Source of the DNA: Daejeonella sp.
Lineage (GTDB): Bacteria > Bacteroidota > Bacteroidia > Sphingobacteriales > Sphingobacteriaceae
NCBI RefSeq assembly: GCF_017495225.1
Contig: NZ_JAFEIG010000013.1
Location: 1 to 64,000 of the forward strand
Length of the DNA stretch: 64,000 nt
Direction: 5' to 3'
Shown here one piece after another: positions 1 through 12,569 of this stretch. Numbering within the stretch: the first letter of the stretch is position 1; every line of letters begins with the position of its first letter. Position numbers and translations under genes: made by a program. The notes beneath the pieces are model-generated. The model saw nothing but the letters and a program-made list of their open reading frames with translations. It was not told where the DNA came from and searched no databases.

Positions 1-26
1 TTTTACATAGAAGATGTTACAAACAA

Positions 27-59
27 AAAACCCTCATCAGTTTTAGCTGTGAGGGTTTT
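27..59 (-). terminator. rRNA operon terminator
   Basis: Inverted repeat with 10-bp arms (27-36 and 50-59, AAAACCCTCA/TGAGGGTTTT). On the minus strand it is followed by a T-rich run. It lies just beyond the 5S gene, as expected for the operon's intrinsic terminator. Confidence 0.8.
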
Positions 60-90
60 GTTTAACAAAGCGTGGCTTTGTATAAAATTT

Positions 91-195
<105 letters not shown>

Positions 196-206
196 TAAAT
201 ATCTTA

Positions 207-327
207 TTAGTAGTTAGTAGGGAGTACATAGTAGTTAGATAGACTAACTCATAAATAAACCTCCTAGTATTTAGCTCGATTTTATATCTCTATACTAAAT
301 ACTCAGTACTAAGTACTAAATAAATAT
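207..327. repeat. Heptanucleotide repeats, 23S-5S spacer
   Basis: The spacer holds a run of period-7 units on the + strand (TTAGTAG, TTAGTAG, GGAGTAC, ATAGTAG, TTAGATA at 207-241). The opposite-sense run TACTAAA, TACTCAG, TACTAAG, TACTAAA lies at 293-320. The two runs are roughly complementary and could form a hairpin in the precursor rRNA. Confidence 0.75.
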
Positions 328-420
328 CTTAACATAAGGGAAAAAAGTACTTGAATAAGAAAACAACAATATTGTAGCTACTTGCGTAGTCTATCTGCCT
401 TGCACAAGGAAACCCTGTGC

Positions 421-3303
<2,883 letters not shown>

Positions 3304-3326
3304 CTAACTGCCTTTTGCTCAGTTAG
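3304..3326. other. Hairpin at 23S 5' flank
   Basis: Perfect 7-bp inverted repeat CTAACTG / CAGTTAG around a 9-nt loop, immediately upstream of the mature 23S 5' end. It may take part in precursor processing; this role is inferred from position only. Confidence 0.4.
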
Positions 3327-3346
3327 AATGCTTTTTTGGTCGAAAT

Positions 3347-3582
3347 GAGTATTGAGATTTGAGATTTGAGATGCTAGACTTGCGCCATGTATCTTCAATC
3401 TCTTATCTAATTGCTCAGATCTAACCTACTGTTGTCTTCTCTTTCAATTACTTTTTTCCAATATGTCAAAGAACGTTTGTCTAGATGTAAGATCTGTGAT
3501 CTGAGATGTGTGATTTGAACATGAGATTCACTTGCGCTTCTCTCATATCTCATATCTAATATCTCATATCTAACATCTCTAG
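3347..3582. repeat. Heptanucleotide repeats, tRNA-Ala to 23S spacer
   Basis: Three runs with period 7 on the + strand: GAGTATT, GAGATTT, GAGATTT, GAGATGC at 3347-3374; GATCTGT, GATCTGA, GATGTGT, GATTTGA at 3491-3518; and TCTCATA, TCTCATA, TCTAATA, TCTCATA, TCTAACA, TCTCTAG at 3541-3582. The GAGATNT and TCTCATA runs are complementary in sense, so the spacer can fold back on itself. Confidence 0.75.
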
Positions 3583-3591
3583 TCTAAACTA

Positions 3592-3635
3592 GTGGATAAT
3601 CTCGGACTCGAACCGATTAAAAGACCCCTGCGGTC
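3592..3635 (-). pseudogene. 3' fragment resembling a tRNA
   Basis: The minus strand shows a T-arm-like stretch (TCGG-TTCGAGT-CCGA) followed by ATTATCCA resembling an acceptor 3' strand. It is preceded by GACC...GGTC, which could be a degenerate anticodon stem. No matching 5' acceptor or D-arm is found in the 60 nt upstream, so it looks like a truncated tRNA left in the rRNA spacer. Confidence 0.4.
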
Positions 3636-3697
3636 AATTTCCAATGTCTTGTTTCTGTATGTCAATTCAAATTGCATCGCGCAATTCATTTTTTTTG

Positions 3698-3771
3698 TGG
3701 AGAATAACGGATTCGAACCGTTGACCCCCTGCGTGCAAGGCAGGTGCTCTAGCCAGCTGAGCTAATCCCCC
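3698..3771 (-). tRNA. tRNA-Ala (TGC)
   Basis: A 74-nt cloverleaf on the minus strand. It has acceptor GGGGGAT...ATTCTCC with discriminator A, a D-arm with AGCTCAGCTGGCTAGAGC, the anticodon loop TTGCACG (anticodon TGC) and a T-loop GTTCGAATC. CCA is not encoded. It sits between 23S and tRNA-Ile, the usual Bacteroidota arrangement. Confidence 0.95.
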
Positions 3772-3777
3772 GAAAGT

Positions 3778-3877
3778 GAGTATTTAGTAATTAGTAGGTA
3801 GTATTTAGTAGGTAGTATTCAAATCGACTTCTTTGTGGAAGTCTAAATACTATGTACTAAGTACTATGTACTAACAA
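3778..3877. repeat. Heptanucleotide inverted repeats between the two tRNAs
   Basis: Six period-7 units (GAGTATT, TAGTAAT, TAGTAGG, TAGTATT, TAGTAGG, TAGTATT; 3778-3819) face five opposite-sense units (CTAAATA, CTATGTA, CTAAGTA, CTATGTA, CTAACAA; 3843-3877). They flank a perfect GACTTC/GAAGTC hairpin at 3826-3843. The whole spacer is thus one large potential stem. Confidence 0.8.
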
Positions 3878-3878
3878 G

Positions 3879-3953
3879 TAGTCCCGAGCAGATTTGAACT
3901 GCTGACCCCTACATTATCAGTGTAGTGCTCTAACCAGGCTGAGCTACGGGACT
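3879..3953 (-). tRNA. tRNA-Ile (GAT)
   Basis: A 75-nt cloverleaf on the minus strand. It has acceptor AGTCCCG...CGGGACT with discriminator A, D-arm AGCTCAGCCTGGTTAGAGC, anticodon loop CTGATAA (anticodon GAT) and T-arm with GTTCAAATC. CCA is not encoded. It is located between 16S and tRNA-Ala. Confidence 0.95.
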
Positions 3954-3961
3954 CTATAAAA

Positions 3962-3996
3962 GAGTATTGAGTAGTGAGTATTGAGTAGTGAGATAT
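3962..3996. repeat. Heptanucleotide direct repeats, 16S to tRNA-Ile spacer
   Basis: Five consecutive period-7 units: GAGTATT, GAGTAGT, GAGTATT, GAGTAGT, GAGATAT. No opposite-sense run is seen in this spacer. Confidence 0.75.
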
Positions 3997-4128
3997 CACA
4001 CATCGCTAAACCCACCGTATCAATCCCGTCTCAAATTGGAGCACTATAAGGCTCATCTTTTGGGTTATCTTTTGTTTTTTTATTAAAGAAAATCAATGAA
4101 GTATAACGAGCGCAGTTAAAAACGCTCT

Positions 4129-5650
<1,522 letters not shown>

Positions 5651-5913
5651 GTAAAATGTTGGTTTGTCCTAGCCCTATTATATCTCAAATAGAACTAGTA
5701 TTAATTATATCTATTATCGTTTCTAACTTCAAAATAACAAGTATCTCTTACTCATTATACTTCAATTGATATCTCTTTAAAGAACGTTGCGCTTTCCCTC
5801 ACGGTACAGCTTATATTTGCTACCAGTCTCCTGGTCGTAAATCTTTCATCTTTTATTCGCTCAAAGCATCGCGCTTCTCGCTTGTTTTTAATATCCCGTT
5901 TTGTTTGGGACTG

Positions 5914-5945
5914 CAAAGGTAGAAACATTTTCCACTCCTGCAAAA
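5914..5945 (-). promoter_or_regulatory. rRNA operon promoter, proximal
   Basis: On the minus strand, TTTTG (5941-5945) and TACCTTTG (5914-5921) are separated by 19 nt counted from TTG. This matches the Bacteroidota primary sigma consensus TTG-N19-TAnnTTTG. Transcription would start shortly after 5914 and run into 16S. Confidence 0.75.
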
Positions 5946-6048
5946 TTTATTTGATTTTTTTTATTCGAAGACTCTTAAACCCTCTTCAACCTTTTCAAAA
6001 ACCAAATACCTCAAATAACAATCCCCACATCTCTTCCTTGCGGGGTTG

Positions 6049-6079
6049 CAAAGATACCAAATTATTTCACCCAACACAA
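6049..6079 (-). promoter_or_regulatory. rRNA operon promoter, distal
   Basis: A second match on the minus strand: TTG (6077-6079), 20-nt spacer, TATCTTTG (6049-6056). With the proximal promoter it makes a tandem pair, a common arrangement for rRNA operons. The rest of 5651-6197 is AT-rich leader DNA in which I see no gene. Confidence 0.7.
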
Positions 6080-6197
6080 TAAATAATCACTTTTATTCAC
6101 AACATTAACCTAACTGCCTGATAAAGAATCAATAAATTTTATTTGGCAAGGAATTATAAAGGGATATGTTAATATTCCTGTATTTTTGATCTTAATT

Positions 6198-7565
6198 ATG
6201 GCAAGCAAACTTCCTCCAGCACTTATTCGTTCTTTAATTGAAGAATATCATATTGAAGACCAAGCATTTATTGAAACTCATACTAATGGAGATCAGCTAA
6301 CTTCTATCCGATTAAACCCATTAAAGCCTATAAATGCGTTTAGTGAAGCAGAAAAAATGCCTTGGTGTAATAACGGTAGATATCTTACAGAAAGACCTTC
6401 TTTTACTGCAGATCCTTTATTTCATGCAGGATGTTATTATGTACAAGAAGCTTCCTCGATGTTTTTAGAACAGGTGCTAAAAAACACCTTAGACTTAAAT
6501 GAAAACATAAAGGTTCTTGATTTATGTGCTGCGCCAGGCGGAAAGAGTACTTTAATAAGCTCCTTGTTAACTAAAGATAGCTTACTACTTGCCAATGAAA
6601 TAATCAAAACGCGTGTCCCAGTTTTATGCGACAATTTAAATAAATGGGGGCCCGAGAATACATTTGTGAGTAATAATGACCCGAAAGACTTTAAAAGACT
6701 AGAGGGTTATTTTGATGCTATTGTGGTTGACGCCCCTTGTTCTGGATCTGGAATGTTTCGGAAAGATCCTGCAGCCATTGATGAATGGTCGGAAGCAGCT
6801 GTTTTATTGTGTAGCCAGAGGCAACAACGAATACTAGCCGACATTATGGATTCATTGAAGCAAAATGGCATCCTAATATATTCCACTTGCTCCTATTCCA
6901 AGCAGGAGAATGAAGATATTTCGGACTGGCTTTGTGAAACATTTGAATTGGAAAACGTAAGAATACCAATCGAAGACTCGTGGGGTATCGTGGAAACACA
7001 ATCTGATCAACATAAAAGCTATGGCTACAGATTCTATCCCCACAAGGTAAAAGGAGAAGGTTTTTTTATTGCCGCATTTAAAAAGAAATCAGTTAGTGCT
7101 ATCCCACAAATAAGAAGAGCAAAAGAAAACGGAGTAAATACAAAAAGCAATGAAATTCTCAATAAATGGCTTAATGAATCGCCAGATTTGCGAAAAGTTA
7201 ATATAAATGAGGAGTTTTTTGCAATACCTGCAAAATTGGAGGCCGACTTACAATACTTACAATCTAGGTTATACCTTAAAAAATCAGGTATTCGAATTGG
7301 GAAAGTAATGGGCAAGGACCTAGTTCCAAATCATGAATTGGCGGTAAGTCTTGTAAACAATGTAAATACATACCGAATTAACTTAAATCGTGATCAATCT
7401 ATATCTTATCTCAAAAGGGAGGAGTTAAAAATAGAATCGGAGCATAGAGGATGGGCATTAATGTGTTTTGAGAGCTATCCACTAGGCTGGGCAAAAATTT
7501 TAGATAATCGAATAAACAATTATTTCCCAAAAGAGATTCGAATTACCAACCCGAATGTTATTTAA
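6198..7565 (+). CDS. RsmB/RsmF-type rRNA (cytosine-5) methyltransferase
   Basis: Probable SAM-dependent m5C methyltransferase of the NOL1/NOP2/Sun family acting on 16S rRNA. It has 455 residues from the ATG at 6198; a TTG 12 bp upstream is a less likely start. SAM-binding motif DLCAAPGGKS lies near residue 108, the catalytic-site motif DAPCSGSGMF has Cys181, and the TCSYS motif has the nucleophile Cys231. A C-terminal RsmF-like RNA-binding region follows. A TATTTTTG element (6181-6188) lies immediately upstream and may be the -7 box. The gene converges with the CoA-binding gene, overlapping by 4 bp. Family membership is certain; the target cytosine (RsmF versus RsmB position) is inferred. Confidence 0.9.
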   Translation: MASKLPPALIRSLIEEYHIEDQAFIETHTNGDQLTSIRLNPLKPINAFSEAEKMPWCNNGRYLTERPSFTADPLFHAGCYYVQEASSMFLEQVLKNTLDLNENIKVLDLCAAPGGKSTLISSLLTKDSLLLANEIIKTRVPVLCDNLNKWGPENTFVSNNDPKDFKRLEGYFDAIVVDAPCSGSGMFRKDPAAIDEWSEAAVLLCSQRQQRILADIMDSLKQNGILIYSTCSYSKQENEDISDWLCETFELENVRIPIEDSWGIVETQSDQHKSYGYRFYPHKVKGEGFFIAAFKKKSVSAIPQIRRAKENGVNTKSNEILNKWLNESPDLRKVNINEEFFAIPAKLEADLQYLQSRLYLKKSGIRIGKVMGKDLVPNHELAVSLVNNVNTYRINLNRDQSISYLKREELKIESEHRGWALMCFESYPLGWAKILDNRINNYFPKEIRITNPNVI

Positions 7566-7921
7566 TACTGACCAGTAGATAAAAGCACTAAGGTACAAGC
7601 CTCTGTAGTTTCAATTCCATGCTCTTCGGCTAAATTTTCAAGTTCTACATTTTCGGTGCCTGGGTTGAAAATAATTCTATTAGGCTTTGAATTAAGAATA
7701 TATTCGTAAAAAGGAATCTGGTTAGCTGGACCTAAATAAAGAGTTATGGTATCAATATCATCATGTATAATTTCAGGCAATTCGATTGCTACTCCGGCAA
7801 CTTCGCCTGATTTTAATCCCACATTCACTATAGGATGACCATGAGAAACTAATTTATAGGCTGCAATATTCGAATATCGTTCTGGATTTTTGCTTGCGCC
7901 AAGGATTAATGTTTTTTTCAT
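7562..7921 (-). CDS. CoA-binding domain protein
   Basis: A single-domain protein of 119 residues with a Rossmann-like N-terminus (KKTLILGASKNPERYS) and the later NPGTEN segment typical of small CoA-binding (YccU-like) proteins related to the succinyl-CoA ligase alpha N-domain. Function is unknown in most bacteria. It lies 5 bp downstream of the FAD protein gene on the same strand and is probably co-transcribed with it. Confidence 0.85.
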   Translation of the reverse strand: MKKTLILGASKNPERYSNIAAYKLVSHGHPIVNVGLKSGEVAGVAIELPEIIHDDIDTITLYLGPANQIPFYEYILNSKPNRIIFNPGTENVELENLAEEHGIETTEACTLVLLSTGQY

Positions 7922-7926
7922 AGGTT

Positions 7927-9474
7927 TTAATTTATTTTTTTAAATACCGCTTCCGCGCAATTCATGCCATCAATAGCTGCAGAAACGATTCCTCCTGCAT
8001 AGCCAGCCCCTTCCCCGCAAGGGAAAAGCCCTGAAATTTGCGGATGTTCTAAGCTTTCTTTATCTCTAGGAATTCTTAATGGCGAGGATGTTCTTGACTC
8101 TACACCTACTAATATTGCCTCATTGGTAAAATATCCATTCATCTTTTTACCAAATGCAGGCAAGGCTTTTTGGAGTCTTTTATAGATAAAATCAGGTAAT
8201 ACAGATGTTAGATCAGTAGATTTTGCACCTGGAATATACGAATTTTTGGGCAGATCTGAAGAAAATCGGTTATTAACAAAATCTACCATACGTTGTGCAG
8301 GAGCCACCAAATTGCCACCACCGACTTCAAAAGCAAGTTTTTCGACCTGAGATTGAAAATTTAGCATTTTAAAAGGGTCGTTCTCACTACCTGGAACATC
8401 TTCAAGATTAACTTGTACAACAGTTCCAGAATTGGCGAATGGATTATTTCGCTTGGAGGGCGACCATCCATTAACTACAATCTCATTTTGATCTGTAGAA
8501 CATGGTGCTATAATTCCGCCGGGGCACATACAAAATGAAAACACTCCCCTATTATCTACCTGCTCAACCAAACTATAATAAGAAGGAGGAAGATAGGGTC
8601 CGCGATCAGTACAATGGTACTGTGCTTGGTCAATAATTTCTTGAGGATGTTCAATCCTGACCCCAAGCGCAAAAGGTTTTGCCTCTATTAGAACATTATG
8701 TCTTTCTAGCAGATAATAAATATCTCTAGCTGAATGCCCTGTAGCAAGAATTAGGCCTTGGGCTTCAAACTGTTTATCGCCAGCGATTACACCTTTTAAT
8801 TTATTATTTGAAATAATTAAATCGCTAACACGGCAATCAAAATGGATCTCAGCACCATCATTAAGTATTTTTTCTCGGATAGAGGTAATTATTCCGGGAA
8901 GCTTGTTGGTACCAATATGTGGACGTGCATCTATTAATATGTCTGTTGTGGCGCCATGAGCGACGAATGTTTTTAAAACATATTGAATATCGCCACGCTT
9001 ATTTGAACGAGTATATAGTTTACCATCCGAGTAAGTCCCAGCTCCGCCTTCGCCAAAACAATAATTAGAATCATTGTTGATAATTCCTTCCTTATTTATT
9101 AAAGCTAGATCTCTCCTTCTTTGCTTCACGTCTTTACCTCTCTCAATTACGATTGGTTTAAGTCCGAGTTCAATACATTTCAAAGCAGCAAACATACCCG
9201 CGGGTCCGGCTCCAATTATCAAAACCGGCTTTTTGTCGCTGACATTTTGATCTAAAACTGCAATTATTTCAGGTTCAGCTACTTCGTCAATAAAAACATT
9301 TATCTTTAAGCGGTATACAACTTTACGACCGCGAGCATCGATGGAACGTTTGAGGATTTGAACGGATTTAACACGCTCGGGACTTATATTTAAGGCATTA
9401 CATGCATTTTGATGAATGATTTTTTCATCGGCAGCATGTTCAGGGATTAGAACAATTTCAATTTCTTTTATCAT
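7927..9474 (-). CDS. FAD-dependent oxidoreductase-like protein
   Basis: A 515-residue flavoprotein starting at M(IKEIEIVLIP); a frame extension upstream to 9564 is AT-rich leader and unlikely to be coding. An N-terminal alpha/beta domain (about 1-85) precedes a dinucleotide-binding motif VLIIGAGPAGMFAALK, the segment GEGGAGTYSDGKLYTR, and a C-terminal CGEGAGYAGGIVSAA FAD motif. This architecture is the uncharacterised FAD-dependent protein family widespread in bacteria; the substrate is unknown. CAAAGGTA at 9506-9513 reads TACCTTTG on the minus strand and is a plausible -7 element 32 bp before the start. Confidence 0.88.
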   Translation of the reverse strand: MIKEIEIVLIPEHAADEKIIHQNACNALNISPERVKSVQILKRSIDARGRKVVYRLKINVFIDEVAEPEIIAVLDQNVSDKKPVLIIGAGPAGMFAALKCIELGLKPIVIERGKDVKQRRRDLALINKEGIINNDSNYCFGEGGAGTYSDGKLYTRSNKRGDIQYVLKTFVAHGATTDILIDARPHIGTNKLPGIITSIREKILNDGAEIHFDCRVSDLIISNNKLKGVIAGDKQFEAQGLILATGHSARDIYYLLERHNVLIEAKPFALGVRIEHPQEIIDQAQYHCTDRGPYLPPSYYSLVEQVDNRGVFSFCMCPGGIIAPCSTDQNEIVVNGWSPSKRNNPFANSGTVVQVNLEDVPGSENDPFKMLNFQSQVEKLAFEVGGGNLVAPAQRMVDFVNNRFSSDLPKNSYIPGAKSTDLTSVLPDFIYKRLQKALPAFGKKMNGYFTNEAILVGVESRTSSPLRIPRDKESLEHPQISGLFPCGEGAGYAGGIVSAAIDGMNCAEAVFKKIN

Positions 9475-9566
9475 ATTTCTGCCAGGTATTATCCTGGATT
9501 TGTAACAAAGGTATGAAAATTGAATCCTATACCGTAAATTTATATAATAGAGAAAATTAATCAATC

Positions 9567-10145
9567 ATGAAAAGAATAGTATTGTATTTCATTGGATTTT
9601 TCGCTGTGCTTTCATTTAGCTCATGCGGATATAACTCCATGGTAAAATTAGATGAGCAAGTTACTTCACAATGGGCTCAGGTAGAGAACGTTTATCAAAG
9701 AAGAGCGGATCTAATTCCGAATCTTGTAAATTCTGTTAAAGGAGCAGCAAATTTCGAAAAAGAAACATTAACGCAGGTTATTGAGGCGCGTGCTAAAGCT
9801 ACTTCGGTAAATGTTGATCCCACAAAACTAACACCTGAGTCGATTGCTCAATTTCAAGCAGCGCAAGGTGCTTTAAGTCAGTCGCTAGGTCGTTTATTAG
9901 CAACCGTTGAAGCTTATCCTGAACTAAAGGCAAATCAAAATTTCTTGGAGCTTCAAGCACAACTTGAGGGATCTGAAAATAGAATTACCGTTGAACGTCA
10001 AAAGTTTAACACTGTAACACAAGAATACAACTCAACAATTAGAACATTCCCTAATAATTTAACAGCAGGAATGTTTGGATTTAAGACTAAAGGTTATTTC
10101 CAAGCTGAAGCTGGAGCTAACAAAGCCCCAAAAGTTGAGTTTTAA
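9567..10145 (+). CDS. lemA: LemA family lipoprotein
   Basis: 192 residues. A lipoprotein signal peptide ends at Cys20 (LSFSSC). It is followed by the LemA signature: QWAQVENVYQRRADLIPNL and coiled-coil helices with ENRITVERQKFN and NSTIRTFPNN. LemA proteins are membrane-anchored helical proteins often encoded with TPM-domain proteins, as here, where two TPM genes follow. The molecular role is not established. A hairpin follows the gene at 10172-10199. Confidence 0.93.
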   Translation: MKRIVLYFIGFFAVLSFSSCGYNSMVKLDEQVTSQWAQVENVYQRRADLIPNLVNSVKGAANFEKETLTQVIEARAKATSVNVDPTKLTPESIAQFQAAQGALSQSLGRLLATVEAYPELKANQNFLELQAQLEGSENRITVERQKFNTVTQEYNSTIRTFPNNLTAGMFGFKTKGYFQAEAGANKAPKVEF

Positions 10146-10171
10146 GAGCATTTAATACATATTTCATTAAA

Positions 10172-10199
10172 AAATCGCCGGGATTTATTCCGGCGATTT
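10172..10199 (+). terminator. Hairpin after lemA
   Basis: Perfect 10-bp arms AAATCGCCGG / CCGGCGATTT with an 8-nt loop. Only a weak T-run follows, and the next gene starts 12 bp later. It may act as a partial terminator or mRNA stabiliser separating lemA from the TPM genes. Confidence 0.6.
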
Positions 10200-10210
10200 A
10201 AATTTTAGCC

Positions 10211-10645
10211 ATGTCAATATTTAGCGAAAAAGAGCAAGAGCTTATCAGCAATGCTGTTGAATCAGCAGAAAGGTACACCTCGGGTGAGATCCGTATTTGT
10301 GTTGAAAAAACCTGTAGCGAGCCAGTTTTGGATCGTGCAGCAAACTATTTCAAGAAATTGGGCATGGATAAAACTGCACAAAGAAATGGTGTTTTGATTT
10401 ATATAGCCACCGAGGACCATCAATTTGCCATCATTGGGGATGCAGGAATAAATAAGTTAGTCCCGCATGATTTTTGGGACAGTACCAAAGATACTATGCT
10501 TGCATACTTTAAGGAAGGCGATTTAACAGCAGGCATAATCGCGGGAATAAAAATGGCTGGTGATCAGTTAAAAACCTATTTTCCATATCTTGATGGTGAT
10601 GTTAATGAATTGCCAAATGAGATCTCTTTCATGGATGGTAAATAA
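10211..10645 (+). CDS. TPM domain protein (cytosolic form)
   Basis: 144 residues with a TPM-domain fold (TLP18.3/Psb32/MOLO-1 type): ESAERYTSGEIRICVE, the central RNGVLIYIATEDHQFAIIGDAGI strand region and a helical end. No signal peptide or membrane segment is seen. It is followed directly by a second TPM gene (TAATG overlap), so both are probably translated together. The lemA-TPM-TPM order recurs in Bacteroidota; function is unknown. Confidence 0.85.
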   Translation: MSIFSEKEQELISNAVESAERYTSGEIRICVEKTCSEPVLDRAANYFKKLGMDKTAQRNGVLIYIATEDHQFAIIGDAGINKLVPHDFWDSTKDTMLAYFKEGDLTAGIIAGIKMAGDQLKTYFPYLDGDVNELPNEISFMDGK

Positions 10646-11463
10646 TGAGATTTACAAAGACAATAAAGCTTCAAATGAGATTTAAACATATTTTTCCTAC
10701 GATTGTATTTCTGTTATTCAGTGCTGTATTGTTTGCACAGACTTTCCCTGAAAAGCCAAATCGATTGGTTAACGACTATACACAAACACTTTCAGTACAG
10801 CAGATAGAGCAATTAGAGCAAAAGCTTGTTGCTTTTGATGATTCTACTAGCACACAAATTGCCGTAGTCTTAATTAAGTCGCTAGAGGGTTATGATGTAG
10901 CTGATTATGGTGTTAGACTTGCAGAGTTGTGGGGTATTGGAGGAGCTAAAAATAATAATGGGGTCTTGGTTCTGGTGTCGCTTGGCGATAGAAAAGTTAC
11001 CATTCAGACAGGATATGGCGTTGAGGGGGCTTTACCTGATGCAATTACAAAAAGAATTATTGAAAGAGAAATTAAGCCAAACTTCAAAGCTGGCGATTAC
11101 TTTGCCGGACTTGATGAAGGCACGAATGCAATAATCTCATATACTAAAGGAGAATACAAAAATGACGAACCTAAAAAAGGTCGCAAGGAAGGTGGAATTG
11201 GCATTGGCTTTATCATTATTATGATTATTATTATTCTCATTGCTATCAAAAAAGGTGGCGGTGGTGGAAGTGAAGTTATTGGTGGCAGAGGCAGCGCAAG
11301 TCCGTTTTGGTGGTTATTAATGGGTTCACAGATTGGGCGTGGGAATAGTGGTGGATTTGGCGGGTTTACCGGTGGCGGTGGTGGATTTGGCGGCGGTGGC
11401 GGCGGCTTTGGTGGATTTGGTGGTGGAAGTTTTGGCGGCGGTGGTTCTAGCGGTAGCTGGTAA
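10645..11463 (+). CDS. YgcG/TPM domain membrane protein with Gly-rich tail
   Basis: 272 residues from the coupled start (overlap TAATG). An internal Met at residue 11 (10675) would give a cleaner signal peptide ending near LFAQ. A TPM domain follows at about 35-175 (RLVNDYTQTLS, NNGVLVLVSLGDRKVTIQTGYGVEG), then one transmembrane helix (about 187-202, Ile/Met rich) and a C-terminal tail dominated by Gly, Phe and Ser ending GGGGSSGSW. This is the usual YgcG-type architecture paired with LemA. Confidence 0.88.
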   Translation: MRFTKTIKLQMRFKHIFPTIVFLLFSAVLFAQTFPEKPNRLVNDYTQTLSVQQIEQLEQKLVAFDDSTSTQIAVVLIKSLEGYDVADYGVRLAELWGIGGAKNNNGVLVLVSLGDRKVTIQTGYGVEGALPDAITKRIIEREIKPNFKAGDYFAGLDEGTNAIISYTKGEYKNDEPKKGRKEGGIGIGFIIIMIIIILIAIKKGGGGGSEVIGGRGSASPFWWLLMGSQIGRGNSGGFGGFTGGGGGFGGGGGGFGGFGGGSFGGGGSSGSW

Positions 11464-11548
11464 TATTTTTATGCTTGTGAACTTTCACTGAACAAAGATC
11501 TATAATCTTTGTAAATCAGTAACATTCTTTAATGTTTAATAGATATTT

Positions 11549-11578
11549 AATAGCCTTGGATTTAAATCCAAGGCTATT
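11549..11578. terminator. Bidirectional terminator
   Basis: Perfect 30-bp palindrome (15-bp arms, AATAGCCTTGGATTT and its complement) followed by TTTTAG on the + strand. It lies between the converging TPM gene and the NTF2-like gene and probably ends transcription of the TPM operon. Confidence 0.7.
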
Positions 11579-11687
11579 TTAGTAATTGGAAATTTGAAAT
11601 AATTCCAATAATTTTTTACTGTTTCTGCTAAGCAAAAAATCTATAAAATAAATCTAAGCTGATTGTTAAAATGAAATTACAATTGGA

Positions 11688-12158
11688 TTATTGGCAACCT
11701 TCCTTCTTTGAAGTATCAATTAAATAAACAATCTTCCAGCCTTCAGCGTATTTTACTAGGGTTATATTGTCTGTTCCACAGTGCGAAAAATTATTTCCGA
11801 TTTGGAAGATATATCTACCCCAAACTTGAGCTAGGTTCCCATCGATTAAAATCTGATCGAAATCCATCACTTCATTCCATATCTTGTCTGCAGCTTTAGG
11901 CTGGGCAATAGCCTTAAGCCAAGGCTCTATACGATTAGCGCTAACCGTAGCCGATAGCCCGTCTTTAGCAGGTAGAATAGTTTGCAGAACAGCATTAGGT
12001 GCAAATACACTGTTAACCATTGCTGAATCAGATGTTCTCATTCCTTCAAATACGGTATTAACCACTTTTTTTATAGCTTCCTTTTCAAGATTTGATGTTT
12101 GTGCACTTGCCCATGTACTGAGCAATATGCCGAGCATTAAGAGATAGTTTTTTTTCAT
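11688..12158 (-). CDS. Secreted NTF2/SnoaL-like protein
   Basis: 156 residues with a clear signal peptide (MKKNYLLMLGILLSTWASAQ). A cone-fold NTF2-like domain follows: an N-terminal helix pair (VNTVFEGMRTSDSAMVNSVF), then FAPNAVLQT and the late strands VWGRYIFQI and GWKIVYLID. Such periplasmic DUF4440-like proteins have no single known function. The gene is monocistronic. The following 12159-12569 stretch (410 bp) is AT-rich and shows no convincing gene. Confidence 0.75.
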   Translation of the reverse strand: MKKNYLLMLGILLSTWASAQTSNLEKEAIKKVVNTVFEGMRTSDSAMVNSVFAPNAVLQTILPAKDGLSATVSANRIEPWLKAIAQPKAADKIWNEVMDFDQILIDGNLAQVWGRYIFQIGNNFSHCGTDNITLVKYAEGWKIVYLIDTSKKEGCQ

Positions 12159-12569
12159 TTGATACTTATGCTTAATAAATTAAATGCTGTAAATACATGC
12201 AATATATATTGCTTTCAATCGAAAGTGATCATTAAAACCATACAAGTTGAGCAATATCAACACCGACCAAATTAAATATTAATTTTGATAATATAGATAA
12301 ACAAAAAGCAATTCGAAAGCTTCGGTTGAGTTAGATATAATTGTTGGAATCTAAATTGCCTGAACAAAAGATTATCAATAAACGTAGAGCGTTTTAGTTA
12401 AAGCTTTACAGGATAAATCACAAGGAGGAATTGTTTTTAAAGAGCTTCAAAGAAGGTAAATAATTGCATTCCAAATCTATTCTTGAAAATAGATAATCAA
12501 GGAAACAATATTGAAACGCATTCTTAAAGTGCTTAAAAGAGTATGATTTAGATTAATTGACTTATTCAA

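Noticed and set aside
11340..11463. Gly-rich tail as a DNA repeat expansion
   Set aside because: Gly/Phe-rich tails are usual in YgcG/TPM proteins, so it is not unusual here.
12159..12569. Possible small gene between the NTF2-like gene and dnaA
   Set aside because: Only short frames without good start context or protein-like composition; nothing to support a gene.
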